From Oceanimonas smirnovii ATCC BAA-899 (GTDB lineage: Bacteria > Pseudomonadota > Gammaproteobacteria > Enterobacterales > Aeromonadaceae): a stretch of DNA of 64,000 nucleotides. Every line of letters begins with the position of its first letter. Within the stretch, counting starts at the first letter, position 1. The position numbers and the translations under genes were made by a program. Below the pieces are notes generated by a model that was not told where the DNA came from, did not search any database, and saw only the letters and a program-made list of their open reading frames with translations. Shown here piece after piece: positions 1 to 7,696 of this stretch. The stretch lies in NCBI RefSeq assembly GCF_000381965.1, contig NZ_KB908454.1, positions 124,001 through 188,000 of the forward strand, in the 5' to 3' direction.

Positions 1-705
1 GTGAGCTTCATCCAGGGTTTTAATGCCGCCGTTCACCGCCATGGTCAGGGCGGGATAATCCCGTTTGAGCTGATATACCCGCTCATAGTCCAGCGGGGGG
101 ATTTCCCGGTTTTCCTTGGGGCTCAGTCCCTGTAGCCAGGCCTTGCGGGCATGCACTATCAGCGCATCCACGCCGGCGTCCGTTATTTTATCTACCAGGG
201 TGCACAGAAACTCGTAGCTGTCCTGCTCATCAATGCCAATACGGGTTTTTACCGTTACCGGAATGGACACGGCTGCTTTCATGGCGGCCACGCCGTCGGC
301 CACGGTTTGCGGGTGTGCCATCAGGCAGGCACCAAAGAGGCCGTTCTGCACCCGATCCGAGGGGCAGCCCACGTTCAGGTTAATTTCATCGTAACCACGC
401 TCTTCAGCCAGGCGTGCGCACTGGGCCAGCGCCTGCGGATCGTTACCGCCCAGCTGCAGCACCAGCGGATGCTCCTGCTCGTTATAAACCAGATAGTCGC
501 CCTTGCCGTGAATAATGGCCCCTGTGGTCACCATTTCGGTATACAACTGGGCATGGCGGCTCATCAGCCGGTGAAAATAGCGGCAATGGCGGTCAGTCCA
601 GTCGAGCATGGGGGCAACAGAAAACCTGCCAGAGCTGAAACCGCCAGCCCTAGCGGCTTCGCTCTGGTTTTTCCTTGTATTTGAATCTCTTACAATCTCA
701 GTCAT
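1..705 (-). CDS. dusA: tRNA-dihydrouridine synthase A (3' end outside window)
   Basis: Reduces uridine 20/20a in the tRNA D-loop using FMN and NADPH. The minus-strand frame from the ATG at 705 stays open to the window edge (235 codons of about 330). It shows the N-terminal [14 protein letters not shown] signature, [12 protein letters not shown], the [13 protein letters not shown] active-site segment with the catalytic Cys, and VKTRIGID. Residues before RFSVAPML (roughly 1-27) look unlike normal DusA. They are supplied by the island inserted at the 5' end, whose other boundary lies at 3406-3430. Family call is near certain; the start is inferred. Confidence 0.93.
   Translation of the reverse strand, partial: MTEIVRDSNTRKNQSEAARAGGFSSGRFSVAPMLDWTDRHCRYFHRLMSRHAQLYTEMVTTGAIIHGKGDYLVYNEQEHPLVLQLGGNDPQALAQCARLAEERGYDEINLNVGCPSDRVQNGLFGACLMAHPQTVADGVAAMKAAVSIPVTVKTRIGIDEQDSYEFLCTLVDKITDAGVDALIVHARKAWLQGLSPKENREIPPLDYERVYQLKRDYPALTMAVNGGIKTLDEAH
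602..626. repeat. attachment-site copy inside dusA (island end 1)
   Basis: This stretch of dusA (codons for FSVAPML, minus strand) matches 3406-3430 in the same orientation at 21 of 25 positions. The 5' end of dusA is a known integration target of dusA-type tyrosine integrases. The pair of copies flanking an integrase relic is therefore read as attL/attR. Confidence 0.7.
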
Positions 706-786
706 TTGGCATTGTTCTCAGGTGTTTTTGAGGCTACGGTATCCCTTGTGGTATCCCCTATAAATGGGATACCTGACGGAGGAAAC

Positions 787-1037
787 ATGGCCAGCTTTAC
801 AGTGGAGAAGCGCAAAACAGCGGCGGGCGTCATACGGTACCGCTGCATAGTGCGCGTCAAAAAAGATAAGACGATAGTGTATCAGGAGTCCCGTACCTTC
901 GGGAAATTGGCCGATGCCCGCACCTGGGGAAATTGGCCGATGCCCGCACCTGGGGAAAGGCCATGGTGTCCCATCCGGTTGGTATTGGTGATTCAGCCCT
1001 TTGCTCCACACTCTTTGCAGTACACCCGCATGTGTAA
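787..1037 (+). pseudogene. dusA-type tyrosine integrase, N-terminal relic
   Basis: From the ATG at 787 (ribosome site GGAGGA at 778-783) the frame encodes a typical N-terminal arm-binding region: MASFTVEKRKT, then RYRCIVRVKKDK, then QESRTFGKLADARTWG. A 26-bp tandem duplication at 904-955 then shifts the frame. Ignoring one copy, the original frame continues with KAMVSHPVG and ends at the TAA at 1035-1037. The core-binding and catalytic domains (R..HxxR..Y) are gone. The gene lies directly beside dusA and diverges from it, the normal place for this integrase family. It cannot be functional. Confidence 0.75.
904..955. repeat. 26-bp perfect tandem duplication in the integrase relic
   Basis: Two exact adjacent copies of a 26-base unit (904-929 and 930-955) starting AAATTGGCCGATG. 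Because 26 is not a multiple of three it frameshifts the integrase remnant. Confidence 0.95.
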
Positions 1038-1292
1038 TCCCTCTCCAAATAAACATGTACCTATCATACCCTTGACTGCTCTCCCCAATCCGCCAGCTTG
1101 GGCACAGTAAACGCCCTGGCTTGCCCCGGTTCGATACAGAACAAAGGCAAAACATGGTTCTGAAATCGTGACAGGTCACAGTAAAACAGTCATGTTCATA
1201 TATGGACAAATTGACTAAAATAAACCTAAGTTGACCAACACCACAGCGGCCAAGCCAGAGCCTTGGGCGCTACGCATACAGGAGGGGGTACT

Positions 1293-1694
1293 ATGTCTCA
1301 AGTATTACCGGCTCAAGGGAATCATGGAGTTGACCACAGCAAGGCGCTCCCGGTTGTGTTTCGGATCCTGGATAAATGGGACTGTGACACTAAGGAGCAG
1401 CTGGCCTTGCTGGGTATCCACTCACGTTCAACATTGACCAAGTACAAGACAGCACATGGCGGAATCCGTCTAAGTCCGGACACCCTGGAGCGGATGAGCT
1501 ATATCCTGAACATTCATAAGAGCCTGCGTATTCTTTTCAGTGCCGAAGACAGTGTGTATGGCTGGGTGCGCAAGCCCAACCAACATCCCTTCTTTGCCGG
1601 CAGAAGTGCCATGGATGTGATGGCAGGAGGCAAGGTTGCTGATTTGTATGAGGTATCCAAACGGCTGAGTGCCTGGCGTGGGGGAACAGCGTGA
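1293..1694 (+). CDS. Xre/MbcA/ParS-type antitoxin (DUF2384 family)
   Basis: Antitoxin expected to bind and neutralise the RES-domain toxin encoded immediately downstream and to repress the operon. The ATG at 1293 follows a strong GGAGGGGG site at 1281-1288; upstream in-frame starts lack one. The 133-residue product has an N-terminal helical HTH-like region (VVFRILDKWDC, LALLGIHSRSTLTKYK) and the C-terminal DUF2384 toxin-binding part (SLRILFSAEDSVYGWVRKPN, then FFAGRSAMDVMAGG, typical 'F.G..p...m..G'). The last codons overlap the toxin start by four bases, so the pair is translationally coupled. It lies within the dusA island. Confidence 0.85.
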   Translation: MSQVLPAQGNHGVDHSKALPVVFRILDKWDCDTKEQLALLGIHSRSTLTKYKTAHGGIRLSPDTLERMSYILNIHKSLRILFSAEDSVYGWVRKPNQHPFFAGRSAMDVMAGGKVADLYEVSKRLSAWRGGTA

Positions 1695-2380
1695 GCGAAG
1701 AGCTTGAGCAGACCCTGCTGCAGGGGCAAGAGTGTTATCGGCTGATCCCGAGCAAGTATCCGCCAATAGACCTTTACGAAGACGTGGCCACCGCTGACGA
1801 ACTGGAAGCCGTGCATGCCGTTGAGGCCATGACTAACCCACGACTGCAGGAGCAGGCTGGTGATCTGAGCCTGGTAGCGAAAGAGGATTGGCTGGTGGGG
1901 ATCCCCCATGCCAGCTACGCCATGGCTGCGTTTACCCATATCAACCCGGAAGGGGCGCGTTTTACTACCGGTGATTTTGGCGGTTACTACTGCGCTCCTT
2001 CCCTGGATACAGCGATAAAAGAGACGATTTATCACCAGGAACGGTTATACGGATATACCAAAGAGCCTGCTCAGCGTATTCAAATGCGCTCACTGTTCGC
2101 CCGCTTTAATGCTGCTCTGATAGACATTACTGCCGAGCAGCATCTTTCTTCCAACCTCTACCACCCCACCGACTACAATCACAGCCAGGCATTTGCCAGC
2201 GAACAACGTAGCAATGGGGCAGATGGCTTGAAGTATCGTTCAGTCAGACATGCGGGCCATGACTGTTTTGTACTGTTCAGGCCAAGATTGATCACTGAAA
2301 TCTGTCAGGCCAAACACTTTGATTATTGCTGGAATGGAAACGCAATCACCAACGTGTTGGAGATAAACATCTACAAGTAA
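1691..2380 (+). CDS. RES-domain toxin (NAD+-degrading type)
   Basis: RES toxins of Xre/RES modules degrade NAD+ and stall growth. The 229-residue product begins at a GTG overlapping the antitoxin stop. It shows the RES hallmarks: CYRLIPSKYPP with the conserved Arg near the N-terminus, FTTGDFGGYYCAPSLDTAIKE ending in a conserved Glu, then YH, and the C-terminal DYCWNG motif. The length is normal, with no frameshift. Together with the preceding DUF2384 antitoxin this is an apparently intact type II pair and the only complete cargo of the dusA island. Confidence 0.88.
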   Translation: MSEELEQTLLQGQECYRLIPSKYPPIDLYEDVATADELEAVHAVEAMTNPRLQEQAGDLSLVAKEDWLVGIPHASYAMAAFTHINPEGARFTTGDFGGYYCAPSLDTAIKETIYHQERLYGYTKEPAQRIQMRSLFARFNAALIDITAEQHLSSNLYHPTDYNHSQAFASEQRSNGADGLKYRSVRHAGHDCFVLFRPRLITEICQAKHFDYCWNGNAITNVLEINIYK

Positions 2381-2539
2381 GCAGAAAGGGCACTGCTTTG
2401 TCCTTCCCATATCATAACAATGCTTTATTTGGCGGAAAATGGGCAGCACGAAGCACTGTACTTGCCAGTCTATGGTGGCTGACCATGGCCAAAAAGTAGT
2501 TACCGACAGACGTTAATTCGCTTCCGCTTAATTCATACA

Positions 2540-2824
2540 CTAGGTTAGATCCACGTCCAGCAACAGCCAGCCGTCGCAGTGGTTATAGTCCTCCAGCCGT
2601 CGATAATGGCAAAGGCCCATGTCCTTAAGGCTGTCTACACTGACCCCATTGCTGACCATTTCCTTTACCACCATGGCAATGGCCTCGGTTGCCATGGACT
2701 CCACCTGTTCTTCACTGTCGGCTGCGCTGAAGCAGGCATAATCATCTCTACTGAGCGCAGGTACTACCATGCCGAGAGCATTGCCGTCATGGGACGGATA
2801 CTCAATACCAACTGAAAACAGCAT
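2540..2824 (-). CDS. hicB: HicB-family antitoxin, apparently without a partner
   Basis: The 94-residue protein MLFSVGIEYPSHDGNALGMVVP has the RNase-H-like HicB fold pattern (parasitic 'GI..E....G.. VVPA' entry, acidic helix region, YRRLEDY and final WLLLDVDL strand). The start at 2824 follows GGAGGT. HicB normally neutralises the RNA-cleaving toxin HicA. No HicA-like small basic ORF is visible on either side, in any frame I could read. It may be a solitary regulator or the survivor of a decayed pair. It lies on the opposite strand to the RES module inside the dusA island. Confidence 0.65.
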   Translation of the reverse strand: MLFSVGIEYPSHDGNALGMVVPALSRDDYACFSAADSEEQVESMATEAIAMVVKEMVSNGVSVDSLKDMGLCHYRRLEDYNHCDGWLLLDVDLT

Positions 2825-3405
2825 AAGCACCTCCACAGTCTTAAGGAATGGGTGATAACCCTGCAGTGCTCATCAGCGAGCCCATCGAATCCTTATGAAA
2901 CCTTTGCATTATGGCGCTACGAGCCATCGAAGGGAAGATAAGCCCTAGAGTCCAAAAGTGAGTTTTAGCCGCTACTGAGCTTGGCTGGACTTAATGCGCT
3001 TGGAAGATTCCCTTCAGCTCGACGTAATTTATAGGCTACCAGCTCCTAGATTTAATAGGAGGTCCAGGGCTTAGCCCTGGCGGGTATGGGCGGAGCCCAT
3101 GAAGAACCAGCGGAGCTGCAGGCCAGGACAAATCCGCAGCGCGCTCACTGATGCATCAGGTTATAGGGAGCCCTCTCGCGCCCTGCCAAACCGAGTTTTT
3201 GCCAACAGGCGTTAAGTCGCTTGAGCATTGGTGCAGACATATCAAAAGCCCGCTTAGCATGCCGCGGGGAGCCTGGGAACGAATGGGATACTGGGTATTA
3301 GCAGGGGGCAGAAAGAACGTTAAATCAGATCCTTGGTGATCCATTAGTATCCCAAGGAATTAACCAGTGTAGTAAAAACAACAACTTAGTTAAAAATCAG
3401 CCCCA
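2825..3405. other. gene-free end of the dusA island
   Basis: No ORF here looks like a protein. The short open frames around 3151-3344 overlap each other on opposite strands and have no recognisable features. The stretch carries a run of stem-loops (3043-3118) and a further potential hairpin with CCTTGG/CCAAGG arms at 3331-3356. It ends at the displaced dusA 5' fragment. Confidence 0.6.
3043..3118. ncRNA. candidate structured RNA: four consecutive stem-loops
   Basis: Four hairpins follow one another: CTCCTA/TAGGAG (3043-3061), CCAGGGC/GCCCTGG with loop TTA (3064-3080), ATGGGC/GCCCAT with loop GGA (3086-3100) and CAGC/GCTG with loop GGA (3108-3118). Such density is unlikely by chance and no protein frame explains it. 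Strand and identity are unknown. Possible readings are an OMEGA/HEARO-like guide RNA relic, a CsrA-sponge-like RNA (GGA in loops), or a structural repeat. Confidence 0.4.
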
Positions 3406-3430
3406 TCGAGCATGGGAGCAACGGAGAAAC
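3406..3430. repeat. displaced dusA 5' fragment (island end 2)
   Basis: On the minus strand this reads [10 protein letters not shown], the normal beginning of DusA, immediately before the dusA-zur divergent spacer. It matches 602-626 at 21 of 25 bases. Read as the original 5' end of dusA separated from the gene by island insertion. Confidence 0.7.
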
Positions 3431-3584
3431 GGGCGCTGGAGTATTGAAATATGAGAAATGATTACTTTTTGAACAAGAGGGCGCGCATTATACCCAAGCC
3501 GGCTCACAGACCCAAGCCCGGGCGCAGGAAGGGCGGGGCGGCTGTGGTAGAATACGCCCAGTAGCCTTTTAATGAGCCTGATTT

Positions 3585-4034
3585 ATGTCTGTGCAACAAC
3601 AACTTGAGCGTGCCGAGCGGCTGTGTAACCAGCGTGGTGTGCGTTTTACGCCCACCCGCCGTCATGTGTTCACTTTAATCGCCGGTCATAAGGGAGCGGT
3701 GAGCGCTTATGAGCTGCTGGATCAGCTTAAAGAGCTGGAGCCCAATGCCAAGCCGCCCACGGTTTACCGGGCGCTGGACTTTTTGCTGGCCCAGGGTTTT
3801 GTGCATAAGGTGGAGTCGCTGAATGCCTTTTTGTTCTGCGAGCATTTTGCCGAGCATCACCCCATGCAGCTGCTTATCTGCACTCAGTGCGGCAATGTGA
3901 TAGAGCTGCACGACGAGGCGATTAACCATGCCTTTGAGCATCAGGCCGAGCTGCACGGCTTTGCCATTACCAGCCAGTCCATTGAGGCCCACGGCCAGTG
4001 CCGGCACTGTGCCGGCGAAAACACCACCAGCTGA
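3585..4034 (+). CDS. zur: zinc uptake regulator Zur (Fur family)
   Basis: Zn(II)-responsive repressor of zinc-uptake genes. The 149-residue protein has the Fur winged helix (GVRFTPTRRHVFTLI, then PPTVYRALDFLLAQGFVHKVESLNAF) and the dimerisation domain with the structural zinc pairs C99-x2-C102 and C139-x2-C142, plus the His-rich EHFAEHHP segment. The 'FCEHFAEHHPMQLLIC' form and the early N-terminal Cys are typical of Zur rather than Fur. The gene is divergent from dusA (now separated by the island), as in several gammaproteobacteria. It is intact. Confidence 0.93.
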   Translation: MSVQQQLERAERLCNQRGVRFTPTRRHVFTLIAGHKGAVSAYELLDQLKELEPNAKPPTVYRALDFLLAQGFVHKVESLNAFLFCEHFAEHHPMQLLICTQCGNVIELHDEAINHAFEHQAELHGFAITSQSIEAHGQCRHCAGENTTS

Positions 4035-4072
4035 TATGCTTGTATTAATGCCACCACCACATGGGCTGATCC

Positions 4073-4140
4073 ATGGGTGCATTAATACGGTTAATCATAT
4101 TCCTGCTGTTTTTATTGTTTCTGGCCAGCGAGGTTCATCA
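4073..4140 (+). pseudogene. 5' part of a small membrane-protein gene split by the IS element
   Basis: ATG at 4073, then a hydrophobic stretch (LIRLIIFLLFLLFLASEV) resembling a signal anchor, then the left end of the tnpB element. Joining base 4140 to base 5442 restores one uninterrupted 69-codon frame ending at 5583. This is strong evidence that these are halves of one gene. The encoded small one-pass protein is not recognised. Confidence 0.65.
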
Positions 4141-5441
4141 ATTTTGCGCGGGAAACCCCGTCCTTTTAGGGCGGGGAGGGATAGCACGGCGGCGTCAGCC
4201 GCCCCTGTTCCCGCCTCTCCTTTTAAACTGGTTATCTATACAGTGGTTTACTAAACTAAGCGCATGACAAAACGCGCTTATAAATATCGGTTTTACCCTA
4301 CACCCGAACAGACTGAGCTGTTGGCTCAGACCTTCGGTTGTGTGCGTTTTGTCTATAACGCGATACTGCGCTGGCGTACTGATGCTTTTGAGCTGCGTCA
4401 GCAAAAAATCGGCTACGTTGGCGCTAACGCCCGGCTGACCGAACTCAAGAAAGATCCTGAGCTGGCGTTTCTGTCTGAGGTGTCGTGTGTGCCCTTGCAG
4501 CAATGCCTGCGCCACCAGCAAACCGCCTTCAAAAATTTCTTTGAAGGCCGTGCCAAATATCCGGTATTTAAGCACAAGCGGCACCGCCAGTCGGCGGAGT
4601 TCACCCGTTCTGCCTTCAAATACCGGGACGGCAAGCTGTATCTGGCCAAGAGCAAAACCCCGCTGAATATTCGCTGGAGCCGTGAACTGCCCGGCGATCC
4701 CAGCACCATAACCGTTTCCAAGGACTCGGCAGGCCGTTACTTTGTGAGCTGCTTGTGTGAGTTCGCGCCCGGCAAGCTGCCGGTTACTCCCAACATGACC
4801 GGCATTGATCTGGGTCTGACAGATCTGTTTATCACCGACCAGGGTGAACGGGTCGGCAATCCCCGCCATACCGCGAAATACGCCGCCAGACTGGCCAAGG
4901 CACAGCGCCGGCTGAGCAAGAAAAAGCTCGGCTCGGCCAACCGTGCCAAGGCCCGGCAGAAGGTGGCGAAACTTCACGCCAAGATTTCCGATTGCCGACA
5001 GGACCACTTGCACAAGCTGTCCCGCAGACTGATTAACGAGAACCAAGTGATCTGCGTCGAATCCCTGAATGTGAAAAACATGATCCGCAACCCGAAACTG
5101 AGCAAAGCCATTGCCGACGCCGGCTGGGGCGAGTTCGTGCGCCAGTTGGCGTACAAGGCAGAATGGGCCGGTCGCTCACTGGTCGCCATTGACCAGTGGT
5201 TCCCCAGCTCCAAACGCTGTTCGGGTTGCGGGCATACCTTGTCGTCGCTGCCGTTGTCGGTCAGAAAATGGGACTGCCCCGAATGTGGTGCCCACCATGA
5301 CCGCGACATCAACGCCGCGACAAACATTAAAGCCGCCGGGCTGGCGGTGTTAGCCCTTGGAGAGAATGTAAGCGGCATGGGGCCAGTCTCCGTGTCCGGT
5401 TCTCGGTGAATTGGGAATCCCCTTCCTTTAGGGAGGGGGCA
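4141..5441 (+). mobile_element. IS200/IS605-family element carrying only tnpB
   Basis: A unit of about 1.3 kb containing a single intact tnpB and no tnpA. Hairpins typical of the family sit at each end: CCCCGTCC/GGGCGGGG at 4156-4176 and CCCCTTCC/GGGAGGGG at 5419-5438. Excising exactly 4141-5441 restores a flanking reading frame, which fixes the borders to within a base or two. As usual for this family there is no target duplication. Without tnpA it would need a transposase supplied in trans. Confidence 0.85.
4264..5409 (+). CDS. tnpB: TnpB, RNA-guided RuvC-type nuclease of the IS605 family
   Basis: TnpB proteins use an RNA from the element's right end to cut DNA matching the flanking guide, which favours retention of the element. 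The 381-residue protein is full length. It has an N-terminal HTH/OrfB region (YKYRFYPTPEQTELL) and RuvC residues D182 in GIDLGL, E266 in CVESLNVKNM and D348 in HDRDINAATNI. The zinc finger is C319-x2-C322 with C338-x2-C341. All catalytic and zinc-binding residues are present, so it is probably active. The start at 4264 is the first MTKRAYKYRF, the family's usual N-terminus. Confidence 0.95.
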   Translation: MTKRAYKYRFYPTPEQTELLAQTFGCVRFVYNAILRWRTDAFELRQQKIGYVGANARLTELKKDPELAFLSEVSCVPLQQCLRHQQTAFKNFFEGRAKYPVFKHKRHRQSAEFTRSAFKYRDGKLYLAKSKTPLNIRWSRELPGDPSTITVSKDSAGRYFVSCLCEFAPGKLPVTPNMTGIDLGLTDLFITDQGERVGNPRHTAKYAARLAKAQRRLSKKKLGSANRAKARQKVAKLHAKISDCRQDHLHKLSRRLINENQVICVESLNVKNMIRNPKLSKAIADAGWGEFVRQLAYKAEWAGRSLVAIDQWFPSSKRCSGCGHTLSSLPLSVRKWDCPECGAHHDRDINAATNIKAAGLAVLALGENVSGMGPVSVSGSR

Positions 5442-5461
5442 GTCAATTAAGCACCTCGCTG
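5330..5461 (+). ncRNA. predicted TnpB guide RNA (reRNA) with adjacent guide
   Basis: In this family the guide RNA overlaps the 3' end of tnpB, includes the right-end hairpin (here 5419-5438) and continues into flanking DNA. The guide would begin near 5442 and read GTCAATTAAGCACC onward. The 5' limit is a guess. Confidence 0.5.
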
Positions 5462-5583
5462 TATCGCAATCAGATAAAATTGAGCTGACCTTTCCGGTCT
5501 GGCAAACCGACAACCCCTGGTATTACCTCAAGTGGCATGCCGCCGATGGTGTGTTCGAGCAGCGTTTTAACGTCAAAAAATGA
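5442..5583 (+). pseudogene. 3' part of the split small membrane-protein gene
   Basis: An open frame without its own start encodes SIKHLAVSQSDKIELTFPVW and ends ...FEQRFNVKK at the TGA at 5581-5583. It is in register with the 5' fragment at 4073-4140 once the IS element is removed. Rich in aromatic residues (WYYLKWH). No family recognised. Confidence 0.6.
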
Positions 5584-5646
5584 CCTGAGTCAGAACCTTA
5601 AAGCGCCATCATGCTAGCATGCCATTTTTGAGTGCGGAGTGCCGGC

Positions 5647-6525
5647 ATGAATGAGCCGCTGATTAATCTGATGTTGCCCCTGCTGCTGGGGCTGATGACC
5701 CTGATCATGGGCACCACGCTGGAGCCCGGCCATTTTCGCCGTTTGCTACTCCGGCCCCGGGCTCTGTTTACCGGCCTGGCGCTGCAGTGGTTATTACTGC
5801 CGCTGCTGGCCTGGTTACTGATAGTGTTGCTGGCGTTGCCGCCACTGCTGGGTGCCGCACTCATTCTGGTGGCATCGGCCCCCGGCGGAGCCACCTCCAA
5901 TATGTTCAGCTTTCTGGCAGACGGTGACACAGCACTGTCTATCAGCCTGACCGCCTTTGTAGGGCTGCTTGCTCCCTTGTGGATGCCCGTATCCGTGGTG
6001 TTGCAGCTGAGCTGGCTGGGCCAGCAACAAGCGGGGCTGTCTTTGCCGCTGGGGCCGGCCATGGCACAGCTGGCGCTTATCTGCATTGTACCTGTGGTGC
6101 TTGGCATGCTGGTGCGCCGGCGCTGGTGTATCTGGGTGCAGCAATATCAGCCCCGCCTGAAAAAGGTAGTGAGTCTGGCGTTTTTATTGCTGCTGATAGT
6201 GCTGGTGGCACGTCACCGTGACGCCTTGCCCTCTTTGTGGAGCGGCGCGGCGCTGGCCATGGTGCTGTTGTGTGCACTGGCACTGGGAGCGGGGTTCTGG
6301 ATCGCGCGGCTTACAGGCTGTTCCGAGGCTGCCTGCCGCAGTCTGGCGTTTGAAACCGGCATTCAGAATGCTGCCATTGCCATTATGGTGGCCTACACTC
6401 AGCTCGGCTCCGATGAGCTGGCGCTGATGGCCCTGCTTTATGGCATTGTAATGAATATTCCGGCGTTGCTGCTGCTGGGCTGGTTTCGCCGCCGGCAACA
6501 GCCGGTACAGTGGCGAGAGGCATGA
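5647..6525 (+). CDS. bile acid:sodium symporter (BASS/SBF) family transporter
   Basis: Inner-membrane secondary transporter of the BASS superfamily, 292 residues with about ten hydrophobic segments. The family signature in the middle, ASAPGGATSNMFSFLADGD, is the crossover/sodium-site region, and a second conserved segment is SLAFETGIQNAAIAIMVA. The ATG at 5647 is chosen because CGGAG sits at 5635-5639; a GTG at 5632 would put the start inside that site. Substrate cannot be told from sequence; family members carry bile acids, pantoate, keto acids or other organic anions. Ends just before a terminator shared with alr. Confidence 0.85.
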   Translation: MNEPLINLMLPLLLGLMTLIMGTTLEPGHFRRLLLRPRALFTGLALQWLLLPLLAWLLIVLLALPPLLGAALILVASAPGGATSNMFSFLADGDTALSISLTAFVGLLAPLWMPVSVVLQLSWLGQQQAGLSLPLGPAMAQLALICIVPVVLGMLVRRRWCIWVQQYQPRLKKVVSLAFLLLLIVLVARHRDALPSLWSGAALAMVLLCALALGAGFWIARLTGCSEAACRSLAFETGIQNAAIAIMVAYTQLGSDELALMALLYGIVMNIPALLLLGWFRRRQQPVQWREA

Positions 6526-6529
6526 AACA

Positions 6530-6561
6530 AAAAAGCCCGGTTGAATACAACCGGGCTTTTT
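6530..6561. terminator. bidirectional rho-independent terminator
   Basis: AGCCCGGTT/AACCGGGCT stem (6534-6557) flanked by A-run and T-run, between the convergent BASS transporter and alr genes. Confidence 0.9.
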
Positions 6562-6598
6562 GATGAAGAAGGGTTGGAACGAGTCCCAACCTTGTCAT

Positions 6599-7687
6599 TT
6601 AGTCGGTGTACTCCAGCCGGGGGCGGGCGGTCATGCGGGTTACCAGCTCATAGGCAATGGTGCCCACATGGCGGGCCACTTCTTCGGCAGCGAGGCCGTC
6701 GCCCCACAGAATGACTTCATCACCTACCTTATCGGTGGCATCCGGGCCCAGATCCACCGTGGCCATGTCCATGGATACCCGGCCGGCCAGCGTTACCCGG
6801 CGGCCGTTCACCAGCACGGGAGTGCCGGCCGGGGCCATGCGCGGATAACCGTCGCCGTAACCCACGGCGATCACGCCAATGCGGGTATCCCGGGGGCTGA
6901 CCCAGCTGCCGGCATAACCCACCGGCTCGCCGGCCTTGTGCTCGCGCACCGCAATCAGCGTAGTGGTAAAGTTCATCGCCGGGCGCAGGCCAACGTCGGT
7001 GCCCTGTTGCTCGCCAAAGGGAGTAATGCCATAGAGCATCACGCCCGGGCGAATAAAGTCGGCATGGGCATCGGGAAAGGCCAGCACGCCGGCGGAGTTG
7101 CACAGAGCAGTGTGCTTTACCCGGCCTTCGGTTACCGCCTTGAAGCGGGCAATCTGCTCATCAGTGGCACCCCGGTTGTCGGGTTCATCGGCGCGGGCAA
7201 AATGCGTCATGGCATTTACCGGCTGCACCACCTGCGACAGCTTGCTCAGGCGGGCAAATACGGTATCGGCTTCTTCCGGCAAAAAACCCACCCTGTGCAT
7301 ACCGGAGTCAATTTTTACCCATACGGTGACCGGAGCTGCAAGGGGAGTGCGCTCCAGCGCGGCCAGCTGTTCATGGCTGTGCACACACAGGTGAAAGTTG
7401 TGGCGGGCTGCATAGTGCAGCTGGTCAATATTAAAAAAACCTTCCAGCAGCAGAATGGGCAACTGAATGCCGCCGGCGCGCAGGCGCTGGGCTTCTTCAA
7501 AGCGGGCCACCGCAAACATGTCGGCGTCCTGCTCCAGGGCTGTCGCCACGGCAAGATCACCGTGGCCGTAAGCATTGGCTTTTACTACGGCAATGGCGCT
7601 GGCGTCAGGGGCATGTTGTTTTGCCACCTTCAGGTTGTGCCGAATTGCCTCCAGACTGATGCGGGCCACCGCTCCCCGTGCATCCAT
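6599..7687 (-). CDS. alr: alanine racemase
   Basis: PLP enzyme interconverting L- and D-alanine for peptidoglycan. 362 residues, the family's usual length. The PLP-binding lysine is K36 in VVKANAYGHG. The C-terminal domain has the VGYAGSW segment, the VIAVGYGDGYPR strand, and AGRVSMDMATVDL. The start at 7687 (MDARGAVARISLEAIRHNL) follows a GGAG site. It lies 9 bp downstream of dnaB on the same strand. The dnaB-alr pair is a conserved gammaproteobacterial unit and probably one transcript ending at the 6530-6561 terminator. Confidence 0.97.
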   Translation of the reverse strand: MDARGAVARISLEAIRHNLKVAKQHAPDASAIAVVKANAYGHGDLAVATALEQDADMFAVARFEEAQRLRAGGIQLPILLLEGFFNIDQLHYAARHNFHLCVHSHEQLAALERTPLAAPVTVWVKIDSGMHRVGFLPEEADTVFARLSKLSQVVQPVNAMTHFARADEPDNRGATDEQIARFKAVTEGRVKHTALCNSAGVLAFPDAHADFIRPGVMLYGITPFGEQQGTDVGLRPAMNFTTTLIAVREHKAGEPVGYAGSWVSPRDTRIGVIAVGYGDGYPRMAPAGTPVLVNGRRVTLAGRVSMDMATVDLGPDATDKVGDEVILWGDGLAAEEVARHVGTIAYELVTRMTARPRLEYTD

Positions 7688-7696
7688 CTTCGCTCC

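Noticed and set aside
3151-3344. Overlapping 62-codon frames on both strands
   Set aside because: Mutually antisense, no ribosome site, no family; more likely chance frames across a structured non-coding region.
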